A stretch of 64,000 bases of DNA from Actinophytocola sp044466355 (lineage in GTDB: Bacteria; Actinomycetota; Actinomycetes; Mycobacteriales; Pseudonocardiaceae), in the NCBI RefSeq assembly GCF_044466355.1, contig NZ_JBITMQ010000011.1, positions 62,001-126,000 on the forward strand. Direction: 5' to 3'. This document shows, one piece after another, positions 18,051 to 26,146 of the stretch. Every line of letters begins with the position of its first letter. Position 1 is the first letter of the stretch. The translations under genes and the position numbers were made by a program. Below the pieces are notes generated by a model, which had not been told where the DNA came from, searched no databases, and was given only the letters and a program-made list of their open reading frames with translations.

Positions 18051-19844
18051 ATGAGCAACCCCGTGCTGACAGCGGTGGCCTGGCCGTACGCCAACGGCCC
18101 CCGCCACATCGGTCATGTGTCCGGATTCGGAGTCCCGTCCGACGTCTTCTCCCGGTACATGCGCATGGCCGGGCACAAGGTCCTCATGGTGTCGGGCACC
18201 GACGAGCACGGCACGCCGATCCAGGTCCAGGCGGACAAGGAGAACGCGTCGCCGCAGGCCACCGTCGACAAGTACGCCCGCCAGATCGGCGGCGACCTGC
18301 AGGGGCTCGGGCTGTCCTACGACCTGTTCACCCGCACCACGACGGGCAACCACTACAAGGTCGTGCAGGACCTGTTCTCCGCGCTGTGGAAGAACGGGTA
18401 CGTCATCCCGAAGACCCAGCTGGGCGCCATCAGCCCGTCGACCGGCCGCACGCTGCCGGACCGCTACATCGAGGGCACCTGCCCCATCTGCGGTTACGAG
18501 TCGGCCCGCGGTGACCAGTGCGACAACTGCGGCAACCAGCTCGACCCCGCCGACCTCAAGAACCCGCGCTCGAAGATCAACGGCGAGGTGCCGGAGTTCG
18601 TCGAGACCGAGCACCTGTTCCTCGACCTGCCCTCGTTCGCGGGTGCGCTCGGCACCTTCCTCGGCAGCAGGCAGGACTGGCGGCCGAACGTGCTCAAGTT
18701 CAGCCAGAACCTCCTGGAGGACCTCAAGCCGCGCGCGATCACCCGCGACCTCGACTGGGGCGTGCCGATCCCGCTCGACGGCTGGCGGGACAAGCCGATG
18801 AAGCGGTTCTACGTGTGGTTCGACGCGGTCATCGGCTACCTGTCGGCGTCGGTCGAGTGGGCGCGCCGGTCCGGCGACGACGACGCGTGGCAGGAGTTCT
18901 GGACCAACCCGGACGCCCAGGGCTACTACTTCATGGGCAAGGACAACATCGTCTTCCACTCGCTGATCTGGCCCGCGCTGCTGCTCGGCCAGAACGGCGC
19001 CGGTGACAAGGGCGGCGAGCCGGGCGCGTTCGGCACGCTGAACCTGCCGACCGAGGTCGTGTCGAGCGAGTTCCTCAAGATGAGCGGCGCCAAGTTCTCC
19101 ACCTCCCGCGGCACCGTCATCTACGTGCACGACTTCCTGCGCGAGTTCGGGCCGGACAGCCTGCGCTACTTCATCTCGGTGGCGGGCCCGGAGACCCAGG
19201 ACGTCGACTTCACGTGGGAGGAGTTCGTCCGCCGCACGAACTTCGAGCTGGCCAACGAGTGGGGCAACCTGGTCAACCGGTCGATCTCGATGGCGCACAA
19301 GAACGTCGGCGCCATCCCGAACCCGACCGCGCCCACCGACGACGACGAGACGCTGAAGGCCCTGTCCCGCGGCGCGTTCGAGGTCGTCGGCGCCCACCTG
19401 CGCCAGTCGCGGTTCAAGCAGGCCGCGTCGGAGGCCATGCGGGTGGTCAGCGCGGCGAACAAGTACATCTCCGACCAGGAGCCGTGGAAGCGCAAGGACG
19501 ACCCGGCGCGCCGGGACACGATCCTGCACACCGCGCTGCAGGTCGTGCAGGACGCCAACACGATGCTCACGCCGTTCCTTCCGCACGCGGCGCAGAAGAT
19601 CCACGAGGCGCTCGGCGGCACCGGTGTGTGGGCGGCGCAGCCGGAGCTTCAGGACGTCGAGGACCTCGACCGGCCCGGCCAGATCAACCCGATCCTGACC
19701 GGTGACTACGCCGGTGAGCAGGCGAAGTGGGAGTCGATGCCGATCGAGGTCGGCCGTCCGCTGGAGAAGCCGTCGCCGCTGTTCGCGAAGCTCGACCCGA
19801 AGCTCGGCGAGACCGGCCCGGACTGGGCTCCTGTCGTTGACTGA
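18051..19844 (+). CDS. metG: Methionyl-tRNA synthetase
   Basis: A 597-residue class I synthetase. The ATP motif is HIGH (PRHIGHVSG), the KMSKS-equivalent is KFSTS in MSGAKFSTSRG, and a zinc knuckle with two CxxC pairs is seen (CPICGYESARGDQCDNCG). It charges initiator and elongator tRNA-Met. Length fits the actinobacterial form, with no C-terminal tRNA-binding domain. The downstream tatD overlaps its stop, as in M. tuberculosis (Rv1007c neighbourhood). Confidence 0.95.
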   Translation: MSNPVLTAVAWPYANGPRHIGHVSGFGVPSDVFSRYMRMAGHKVLMVSGTDEHGTPIQVQADKENASPQATVDKYARQIGGDLQGLGLSYDLFTRTTTGNHYKVVQDLFSALWKNGYVIPKTQLGAISPSTGRTLPDRYIEGTCPICGYESARGDQCDNCGNQLDPADLKNPRSKINGEVPEFVETEHLFLDLPSFAGALGTFLGSRQDWRPNVLKFSQNLLEDLKPRAITRDLDWGVPIPLDGWRDKPMKRFYVWFDAVIGYLSASVEWARRSGDDDAWQEFWTNPDAQGYYFMGKDNIVFHSLIWPALLLGQNGAGDKGGEPGAFGTLNLPTEVVSSEFLKMSGAKFSTSRGTVIYVHDFLREFGPDSLRYFISVAGPETQDVDFTWEEFVRRTNFELANEWGNLVNRSISMAHKNVGAIPNPTAPTDDDETLKALSRGAFEVVGAHLRQSRFKQAASEAMRVVSAANKYISDQEPWKRKDDPARRDTILHTALQVVQDANTMLTPFLPHAAQKIHEALGGTGVWAAQPELQDVEDLDRPGQINPILTGDYAGEQAKWESMPIEVGRPLEKPSPLFAKLDPKLGETGPDWAPVVD

Positions 19845-20694
19845 GCGTCGAGGGGAGCGTCCTCCTGTTCCGGAGGCGCTCCCCTTTCCCATTGTCGACG
19901 CGCACACCCATCTCGACGCCTGTGGCGCCAAGGACGCCGCTGACGTCGCCGAGATGGTCGACCGGGCCGAGTCGGCCGGTGTCACGCGGGTCGTGACGGT
20001 CGCCGACGACCTCGCGGCCGCCCGGTGGGCCGCTCAGGCCGCCACGTGGGATCCCCGCGTGTGGGCGGCGGTGGCCATACACCCGACCCGCACGGCGGCG
20101 TTCTCGGACGCCGATCGTGCCGAGATCGAGGAGCTGGCCCGGCAGCCGCGGGTGGTGGCCGTGGGGGAGACCGGTCTCGACTACTACTGGGACTACTCGC
20201 CTCCCGAAGCGCAGCACGAGGCGTTCCGGTGGCACATCGACCTCGCCAAGCGGGTCGGCAAGCCGCTGATGATCCACGACCGGGACGCCCACGAGGACAT
20301 CTACCGGGTCCTCGACGAGGAGGGCGCGCCCGAGAAAGTGGTGTTCCACTGCTTCTCCGGGGACGCGGACTTCGCCCGCCGGTGCGCCGACAAGGGATAC
20401 GTGCTGTCGTTCGCCGGAACCGTGACCTTTCGCAACGCACACGCCCAACGTGACGCAGCCGCACTCATTCCCAGTTGCCAGATCCTCGTGGAGACCGACG
20501 CGCCGTTCCTGACGCCGCACCCGTTCCGCGGCAGGCCGAACGAGCCGTACTGCGCCGCGTACACGCTGCGTGCCCTTGCGCAGCTCAGGAAGGTCGATCC
20601 GGCGGAGCTCGCCGCCGAGGTGAACGCGAACGCGGAACGTGTGTTCGATCTTCCGGCGGCTACCCCACGTGAGCCCGGCGGTAGCGAGCGGTGA
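19837..20694 (+). CDS. tatD: TatD-family metal-dependent deoxyribonuclease
   Basis: About 285 residues. Metal-binding and catalytic motifs of the TatD amidohydrolase fold are present in order: DAHTHLD, GETGLDYYW, HDRDAHED, HCFSGD and ETDAPFL. TatD enzymes act as 3'-5' exonucleases on DNA or RNA, often in repair or RNA quality control. The start is uncertain: a TTG overlapping the metG stop by 8 bases gives the expected N-terminus (LTERRGERPP), but its ribosome site is weak. The metG-tatD-rpfB-rsmA order is conserved in actinobacteria. Confidence 0.9.
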   Translation: MTERRGERPPVPEALPFPIVDAHTHLDACGAKDAADVAEMVDRAESAGVTRVVTVADDLAAARWAAQAATWDPRVWAAVAIHPTRTAAFSDADRAEIEELARQPRVVAVGETGLDYYWDYSPPEAQHEAFRWHIDLAKRVGKPLMIHDRDAHEDIYRVLDEEGAPEKVVFHCFSGDADFARRCADKGYVLSFAGTVTFRNAHAQRDAAALIPSCQILVETDAPFLTPHPFRGRPNEPYCAAYTLRALAQLRKVDPAELAAEVNANAERVFDLPAATPREPGGSER

Positions 20695-20989
20695 GGACTG
20701 CGATGATCGGGCGACTCCGGCTACTCCATCCGTGCAGTGAGCAGGATCACGACACCCGCGGAAGTGTTTGCGCAACCTGCCTGTCGCCGTTACTGTCCCG
20801 TGACCGTACCCCGGGACGAGGTGGTCCAGGGGGCGCCCGCGGTGAGGCCGGTGCAATGTCGGGGACCGGTGGCCAGCCACGGGAAGTCGCAACAACGGAG
20901 TGGTTCGCTACGCAAGCTCCGCTCAGACGAAAGCGCGTATGCCGCGCAGTAGATGGGCTCGGCTACGGCCTTCTGGAGGTATCGACCCA
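20695..20989. other. Intergenic leader upstream of rpfB, no gene seen
   Basis: About 295 bases between tatD and rpfB. No open frame with coding character. It contains GC-rich inverted segments (around 20812-20880) and should hold the rpfB promoter. I looked for a ydaO-type (cyclic di-AMP) riboswitch, known for rpf genes in Streptomyces, and could not match its core. Confidence 0.5.
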
Positions 20990-22510
20990 GTGACTGGTTC
21001 CGGAAACAGACCGGTCGGTAACGGCTTCGCCGACACCGACTGGTTCACCCCGGTCGACACGAACGCCGCTGTGAGCACCGCGGTCCTCGACCTCGAGGAC
21101 TCGGACTTCCGCAAGTGGCGTGCGGAGTTCCCCGACTTCCACGACCTGCCGGACGTTGACGAGAACGCCTACTCCGGCACCCTGGCGATCACGGACCACG
21201 ATGTCCGGCTCGCGCTCGGTCCGCAGGCCGACGAGCTCATGGCGGCGGCCGACGTCGACGTCGACGAGCTCATCCGGCTGATCAACGCCGAGACCACCGT
21301 TCTCCCCGTCATCCCGGACGAAGCGTCCGGTGGACGTGCGTACGCGCTGCCGCTGACCGAGACCGACGAGGCCCCGCCCGAGGTCGTCACCGGTATCAAG
21401 CGCTGGAAGAAGACGGTCCTCAAGGCCACCATCGCCTCGATCCTGGTGTCGCTGATCGGCGGCGGCGCCGCGGCGATCGCGATGAACAAGTCCGTCACCG
21501 TCGACATCGACGGCGAGGCACACCAGGTCAGCACGTACGCCGACACGGTCGGCGAGGTGCTCGAGGACGAGGGCATCAAGGTCGGTTCCCACGACGCCCT
21601 CTCCCCATCCCCCTCCGCCGCGATCAACGACGACGGCAAGATCGTCCTCCAGCGCGGCCGCCAGCTGCACCTGACCATCGACGGTGAGAAGCGGGACCTG
21701 TGGGTTCGCTCCACCACGGTCGGCGAGGCGCTGCAGCAGCTGAACCTCTCGGTCGAGGGCGCGAAGCTCTCCCACGACAAGAACGACGAGATCCCCCTCA
21801 ACGGGATGGCTCTCGAGATCAAGACCCTCAAGAACATCACGCTCTTCGACGGCGGCAACGCCCCGAAGGCGATGCAGACCACCGCGGTCACCGCCAGTGA
21901 GCTGCTGGCCGACCTCAAGCTGTCCCTCGGCCCGGACGACACCATCTCCCCGGCCCAGGACCTGAAGATCACCGACGGCGCCGAGGTCCGCATCACGCGC
22001 AACGGCGTCACGGTCGTCAACAAGACCGAGAAGATCGAGCCGCCGGTCGAGGAGGTCGAGGACCCCAACGCCCTCGAGGGCACCGAGACCGTCGTCGAAC
22101 CGGGTGTCGCCGGCGAGCGCATCGCGACCTACCGGATCACGGTCAAGAACGGCAAGGAAATCGCTCGCGAGGAGATCGGCTCGAAGGTCACCAAGAAGCC
22201 GGAGCCGAAGATCGTCAAGGTCGGCACCAAGCAGCCCCCGCAGCCCGTCATCTCCGACGCCGCGGTGTGGGACCAGCTGGCCTTCTGCGAGTCGACCGGC
22301 AACTGGTCGATCAACACCGGCAACGGCTTCTACGGTGGTCTCCAGTTCGACAAGCAGACGTGGGACGCCTACGGCGGCACGCAGTACGCGTCCTACCCGC
22401 ACGAGGCCAGCCGCGAGGAGCAGATCGCGATCGCGACGAAGCTCCGCGACGACCGTGGCGGCTACGGCGCGTGGCCGCACTGCTCGGAAAAGCTCGGTCT
22501 GCCGCGGTAG
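20990..22510 (+). CDS. rpfB: Resuscitation-promoting factor, RpfB-like, with cytoplasmic extension
   Basis: A 506-residue protein. Residues 1-140 are a soluble acidic region absent, as far as I recall, from M. tuberculosis RpfB; a single membrane anchor follows (about 142-165). Outside the membrane come DUF348-type repeats (three runs near 168-370, such as STYADTVGEVLEDEGIKV), a G5 domain (about 370-420), and the C-terminal Rpf transglycosylase fold with catalytic Glu in LAFCESTGNW. It cleaves peptidoglycan to promote regrowth from dormancy. The GTG start is supported by GGAGG 10 bases away. A strong terminator follows the stop. Confidence 0.9.
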   Translation: MTGSGNRPVGNGFADTDWFTPVDTNAAVSTAVLDLEDSDFRKWRAEFPDFHDLPDVDENAYSGTLAITDHDVRLALGPQADELMAAADVDVDELIRLINAETTVLPVIPDEASGGRAYALPLTETDEAPPEVVTGIKRWKKTVLKATIASILVSLIGGGAAAIAMNKSVTVDIDGEAHQVSTYADTVGEVLEDEGIKVGSHDALSPSPSAAINDDGKIVLQRGRQLHLTIDGEKRDLWVRSTTVGEALQQLNLSVEGAKLSHDKNDEIPLNGMALEIKTLKNITLFDGGNAPKAMQTTAVTASELLADLKLSLGPDDTISPAQDLKITDGAEVRITRNGVTVVNKTEKIEPPVEEVEDPNALEGTETVVEPGVAGERIATYRITVKNGKEIAREEIGSKVTKKPEPKIVKVGTKQPPQPVISDAAVWDQLAFCESTGNWSINTGNGFYGGLQFDKQTWDAYGGTQYASYPHEASREEQIAIATKLRDDRGGYGAWPHCSEKLGLPR

Positions 22511-22525
22511 AACCCGGTTCCCCAG

Positions 22526-22562
22526 CTGTGGGCCGGCTCCTGTTCGGGGAGCCGGCCCACAG
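22526..22562. terminator. rpfB terminator (bidirectional hairpin)
   Basis: Perfect 15-bp arms, CTGTGGGCCGGCTCC and its complement, with a 7-base loop, 15 bases past the rpfB stop. On the reverse strand it would also end any transcript from element C. Confidence 0.75.
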
Positions 22563-22594
22563 TCGTGTTCGGGGTGGCCTCCGGCCCCCGGAAC

Positions 22595-22670
22595 CCAGCG
22601 TAACGGCGGGGACCGACAGGAACGGCCGACAGCGGCGGAGCCTGTGGACAACGTGCCGGCCTGTGGACAA
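22595..22670 (-). repeat. Paired-DnaA-box element, copy C
   Basis: Read on the reverse strand: TTGTCCACA (22662-22670), 10 bases, TTGTCCACA (22643-22651), 24 bases, TGTCGGT (22612-22618), 9 bases, TACGCTGG (22595-22602). This is the same architecture as copies A and B, without their downstream conserved block. The predicted transcript would run about 30-70 bases into the rpfB terminator. Confidence 0.65.
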
Positions 22671-22748
22671 CCGCCGCTTCACTCGGCAGGAATGTCGGTC
22701 CCCCGTGGAAGACTGGACACCGGGGGCCGGAGGCCGCCCCCACCTGGC

Positions 22749-22754
22749 TACGCT
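22749..22754 (+). promoter_or_regulatory. -10 box of leaderless rsmA promoter
   Basis: TACGCT ends 6 bases before the rsmA GTG, with no Shine-Dalgarno sequence in between. Confidence 0.5.
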
Positions 22755-22760
22755 CGCCGG

Positions 22761-23624
22761 GTGACCGAGGCCGACGTGAGCGCGCTCCTCGGCCCCGCCG
22801 ACATCCGGCGGCTGGCCGCGGAACTGGACGTCCGCCCCACGAAGAAGCTCGGCCAGAACTTCGTCCACGACCCCAACACGGTCCGCCGCATCGTCGCCGC
22901 AGCCGGGGTCGGGCCCGACGACACCGTCCTCGAGGTCGGCCCCGGCCTCGGGTCGCTCACCCTCGCGCTCCTGCCCGCCGTGCGCCGCGTGGTGGCCGTC
23001 GAGATCGACCCCGTCCTCGCCGAACGCCTCCCGCGAACCGTCGGCGAACGCGCACCGGACATCGCGGACCGGCTCACGGTCGTCAACGCCGACGCGCTCC
23101 GGACCACCGCCGCCGACCTCCACGGCCCGACGGCCCTCGTCGCGAACCTGCCCTACAACGTCTCGGTGCCGGTCGTCCTGCACCTGCTGGCCGAGCTGCC
23201 GACCATGACCCGCGCGCTCGTCATGGTCCAGGCCGAGGTCGCCGACCGCATGGCGGCGGGCCCCGGCTCCAAGGTCTACGGCGTGCCGAGCGTCAAGATC
23301 GCCTGGTACGCCGAGGCGCGCCGGGTCGCGACCGTGCCGCGCAGCGTCTTCTGGCCGGTGCCCAACGTCGACTCCGCGCTCGTCCTCCTCACCCGCCGCG
23401 AGCAGCCCGCGGGTGACCGGCAAGCCGTGTTCGGCGTCGTCGACGCCGCGTTCGCGCAGCGCCGCAAGACGCTGCGGGCGGCGCTCGCCACGTGGGCCGG
23501 GTCGGCCGACCGCGCGGCGCGGATCCTGGCCGAGGCCGGGATCGAGCCGACATCGCGCGGCGAAACACTGTCGGTGGACGACTATTCCGCCATCGCCGAG
23601 TCCGCACGTAAGGTCCGGCCGTAA
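22761..23624 (+). CDS. rsmA: 16S rRNA dimethyladenosine transferase
   Basis: A 287-residue KsgA-type enzyme. The GQNFVHDPNTVRRIV entry, SAM loop EVGPGLGSLT, acidic DPVL and DAL contacts, and catalytic NLPYNVSVPV motif are present. The C-terminal PVPNVDSALV and AFAQRRKTLRAAL segments are typical. It dimethylates A1518 and A1519 of 16S rRNA late in 30S assembly. The GTG start matches the leaderless promoter. The downstream neighbour in many actinobacteria is ispE; here a riboswitch and a MetN-like gene lie between. Confidence 0.95.
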   Translation: MTEADVSALLGPADIRRLAAELDVRPTKKLGQNFVHDPNTVRRIVAAAGVGPDDTVLEVGPGLGSLTLALLPAVRRVVAVEIDPVLAERLPRTVGERAPDIADRLTVVNADALRTTAADLHGPTALVANLPYNVSVPVVLHLLAELPTMTRALVMVQAEVADRMAAGPGSKVYGVPSVKIAWYAEARRVATVPRSVFWPVPNVDSALVLLTRREQPAGDRQAVFGVVDAAFAQRRKTLRAALATWAGSADRAARILAEAGIEPTSRGETLSVDDYSAIAESARKVRP

Positions 23625-23712
23625 GGGATGTGATCTGCCGGATATACGGACTCAAATCCAGGTCCGGCGGTTGCAATCCGGTGGGCATGTCAGGTGTACT
23701 ACTTAGCGGTAT

Positions 23713-23798
23713 TCCATCCCGAGCGGCCGAGAGACCTGGCTCTGTGACGCCGCAGCAACCACCCGTCGCGGGCAGGTGCTACCGCCAGGAGCGATGGA
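23713..23798 (+). ncRNA. SAM riboswitch (SAM-I/IV clan)
   Basis: The conserved core is visible: CCGAGAGACCTGGC, GACGCCGCAGCAACC, then AGGTGCTACCGCCAGGAGC, matching the S-box pattern of GAGGGA, GCCCGGCAACC and AGGTGCTAA elements. P1 is formed by TCCATC (23713-23718) and GATGGA (23793-23798). The 3' strand of P1 overlaps the GGAGGAG ribosome site of the leader ORF at 23811, so SAM binding would be expected to hide it and block translation. The downstream MetN-like gene fits methionine/SAM control. Confidence 0.85.
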
Positions 23799-23810
23799 GG
23801 AGTGAGAACG

Positions 23811-23894
23811 GTGCAGATCCTCACCACCAGGCGAGTCATCGACCAGTGTCGTCGCACGGTCACAGGCTGTCGTCGCATGCGCTCAACCCGCTGA
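23811..23894 (+). CDS. 27-codon leader ORF under the SAM riboswitch
   Basis: GTG start with an excellent GGAGGAG 7 bases upstream. The peptide begins VQILTTRRVIDQ and contains two Cys-Arg-Arg clusters before the stop. Seven or more arginines and two cysteines in 27 residues, all within an actinobacterial sulfur-regulated leader, resemble known cysteine-sensing upstream ORFs, though those carry consecutive cysteines. It could be an attenuator peptide or a real small protein. No other coding evidence is available. Confidence 0.55.
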   Translation: MQILTTRRVIDQCRRTVTGCRRMRSTR

Positions 23895-23993
23895 AGCTGA
23901 TTCGAGCCATCCGACTTCGCTGAGCCCCACCGCCGGGGCCACTCACCTACACGCGCGAGCTGGGGTTCGCGCGCGCCTGGACTGGAGCACATC

Positions 23994-24998
23994 GTGATCA
24001 CCGTCGAGAACCTGACCAAGTCGTTCCGAAGTACAACCGGCGCCGTCGTCGCGCTGGATGACATCAACCTGGACGTGCGTGCCGGCGTCATCGCCGGCGT
24101 CGTCGGACCGTCGGGGTCCGGCAAGTCCACCCTCGCCCGCGTGCTCGCGCTCCGCGAGCGCCCCGACAGCGGCGTGTTCCGCCTCGACGGGCTGAACACC
24201 GCGGCACTCGACCAGCGCAGCTTCCGCGCCGCGCGCGCCCGCATCGGTCTCGTCCCAGCCGGTGACTCGCTCCTCCCGCAGCGCACCGCGGCCGGCAACA
24301 TCGCGCTGCCGCTCGAGCAGGTCGGCATGGAGGGCCCGCGCCGCCGTGAGCGGGTCGGCAAGCTGCTCGACCTGATCGGCCTCACCGACAAGGCCGCCAC
24401 CTACCCCGACCAGCTCACCGCCGGTCAGCGGCAGCGGATCGCGATCGCGCGTGCCCTCGTCGGCGAGCCGACCGTCGTGCTGGCCGACGACCCGACGAGC
24501 GGGCTCGACGCCACCGGCGCCGCCGGTGTGCTGGCCGTGCTGGACCGCGCCCGCGGCGAGCTGGGCACGACCGTGCTCGTCACCACCTCGGACGCGACGG
24601 TGGTCCGCAAGATCGCCGACGACGTCGCCGTGCTCGAGGACGGCCGCGTCATCGAACAGGGCAGGCTGCTCGAGCTCGTGGCGAACCAGGACAGCCAGGT
24701 GGCGCGGTCGGTGCTGCCCGCGATCGAGACGACCGCGCCCGGCGACGCCGACGTGGTGCTGGTGGGCTTCGCGTCGATCGGCGCGCTGCTGCCGGAGGCC
24801 GGGAGCCGGTTCGGCATCGACATCGCGGTGGCCGGTGGTGGCGTGACCAAGATCGGCGAGACGCCGGTCGCGCGGTTCCGGCTCGGCATCACCGGTGACC
24901 GGGTGGACGCGGCGCTCGGCTGGCTGACCGAGCGGGGCGCGTACGTCCAGCGGGCCCTCACCGGACCGCGCGCGGTCGCCGCCGCGTCGGCCGCGTAA
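23994..24998 (+). CDS. Orphan MetN-like ABC ATPase with NIL domain, catalytic residues altered
   Basis: A 334-residue protein aligning end to end with methionine importer ATPase MetN. Walker A GPSGSGKST (38-46) and signature LTAGQ (141-145) remain. But the Q-loop Gln is Ala89, the Walker B catalytic Glu is Asp166 (VVLADD), and the H-loop His is Ser199 (VTTSDA). The C-terminus (about 253-320) is a NIL domain, the methionine-sensing module of MetN. No metI permease or metQ binding protein is adjacent; ispE follows. ATP binding is likely and hydrolysis is doubtful, so a sensory or regulatory role is possible. The GTG start has GGAG 6 bases upstream. Expression sits behind the SAM riboswitch. Confidence 0.8.
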   Translation: MITVENLTKSFRSTTGAVVALDDINLDVRAGVIAGVVGPSGSGKSTLARVLALRERPDSGVFRLDGLNTAALDQRSFRAARARIGLVPAGDSLLPQRTAAGNIALPLEQVGMEGPRRRERVGKLLDLIGLTDKAATYPDQLTAGQRQRIAIARALVGEPTVVLADDPTSGLDATGAAGVLAVLDRARGELGTTVLVTTSDATVVRKIADDVAVLEDGRVIEQGRLLELVANQDSQVARSVLPAIETTAPGDADVVLVGFASIGALLPEAGSRFGIDIAVAGGGVTKIGETPVARFRLGITGDRVDAALGWLTERGAYVQRALTGPRAVAAASAA

Positions 24999-25018
24999 CG
25001 GCCGGTCGGGGCGGGCCG

Positions 25019-25024
25019 TACGCT
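25019..25024 (+). promoter_or_regulatory. -10 box of leaderless ispE promoter
   Basis: TACGCT is followed by 7 bases and the ispE GTG, giving ispE its own start of transcription independent of the riboswitch unit. Confidence 0.5.
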
Positions 25025-25031
25025 TGATTGC

Positions 25032-25997
25032 GTGCTTGCGGTTGTGCCCCGCCCCGTGACCGTCCGGGTCCCGTCGAAGGTGAACCTGCACCTCGCGGTA
25101 GGCGACCTGCGCAGGGACGGTTTCCACGAACTGACGACCGTCTTCCAGTCGCTGTCGCTCACCGACGAGGTGACGGTCGCCGTCGCCGACGAACCCGGTG
25201 TCGAGGTCCAGGGTGAGGGCGCGGCCGCGGTCCCGACCAACGGCGCGAACCTCGCGTGGCGTGCCGTGGAGGAGCTGGCGCGGTACGTCGGCCGGGACGT
25301 CGGCGAGCTGAAGGTCCGCGTGATGATCCGCAAGGGCATCCCGGTGTCCGGCGGCATGGCGGGCGGCAGCGCCGACGCGGCGGCCACCCTCGTGGGCCTC
25401 GCGAACCTGTGGAAACTGGAGATCGGCCGCGACGAGCTGGCCGGGATCGCGGCCAACCTCGGCAGCGACGTGCCGTTCATGCTGCACGGCGGCACCGCGC
25501 TGGGCACCGGCCGCGGCGAGTCGATCGTGCCGGTGCTGACGCGGCACACCTTCCACTGGGTGCTCGCGTTCGCGCGCGGCGGACTGGCGACGCCGAAGGT
25601 GTACGGGGAACTGGACCGGTTGCGGGCCGAGGGGGAGCCGCCGCGCATCGGTGAGGTCGAGCCGGTGCTGGAGGCGCTCGCGTCCGGTGATCCGCGGCAG
25701 CTGGCCCTGCTGCTCGGGAACGACCTGCAGGCGGCGGCGGTGTCGTTGCGGCCGGGGTTGCGGCGGACGTTACGGGCGGGCGTGGCGGCGGGCGCGTTGG
25801 CGGGCACGGTGTCGGGGTCCGGGCCGACGTGCGCGTTCCTGTGCGCGGACGCCGACGACGCGTTGCGGGTGGCGGCGGAGCTGTCGGGCGCGGGGGTCTG
25901 CCGGACAGTTCGAGTGGTCCACGGCCCGGTCCCGGGAGCGAGAGTGATCGGCGGCGACGACGAACCCCGCTCCGCGCCGCCTCAGGTGCACGCGTGA
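25032..25997 (+). CDS. ispE: 4-diphosphocytidyl-2-C-methyl-D-erythritol kinase
   Basis: A 321-residue GHMP kinase. The substrate-binding start VRVPSKVNLHLAVGDLRRDGFHEL, the ATP loop PVSGGMAGGSADAAATL, and the third motif GTVSGSGPTCAFL are all seen. It phosphorylates CDP-methylerythritol in the MEP isoprenoid pathway, feeding polyprenyl carriers used by PMT and wall synthesis. It follows the MetN-like gene after about 30 bases. The C-terminus after VVHGPVPGARVIGG is short and variable. Confidence 0.93.
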   Translation: MLAVVPRPVTVRVPSKVNLHLAVGDLRRDGFHELTTVFQSLSLTDEVTVAVADEPGVEVQGEGAAAVPTNGANLAWRAVEELARYVGRDVGELKVRVMIRKGIPVSGGMAGGSADAAATLVGLANLWKLEIGRDELAGIAANLGSDVPFMLHGGTALGTGRGESIVPVLTRHTFHWVLAFARGGLATPKVYGELDRLRAEGEPPRIGEVEPVLEALASGDPRQLALLLGNDLQAAAVSLRPGLRRTLRAGVAAGALAGTVSGSGPTCAFLCADADDALRVAAELSGAGVCRTVRVVHGPVPGARVIGGDDEPRSAPPQVHA

Positions 25998-26001
25998 GCA
26001 G

Positions 26002-26146
26002 TTGTCCACAGGTGGGCTGGTTGTCCACAGGTGACCGCTCGCGGTCCGGTTTTGTCGGTAGGTGCCGGTAGGCTGGCATGGCGGGTGGCCCCCGGGATCG
26101 GGTGGGGGTTGAGGTTACGTACTGGGGGATTGTTTTCGCTGGTCAG
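26002..26146 (+). repeat. Paired-DnaA-box element, copy B
   Basis: TTGTCCACA boxes at 26002-26010 and 26021-26029, 23 bases, TGTCGGT (26053-26059), 9 bases, TAGGCTGG (26069-26076). The following 52 bases match copy A with only a few changes, then GTTTTCGCTGGTCAG recurs (26132-26146). The element begins 5 bases after the ispE stop. An ATG inside gives a frame of about 50 codons with no ribosome site. Confidence 0.7.

Noticed and set aside
20695..20989. Possible cyclic di-AMP riboswitch before rpfB
   Set aside because: Known for Streptomyces rpf genes, but I could not match the conserved ydaO core in this leader.
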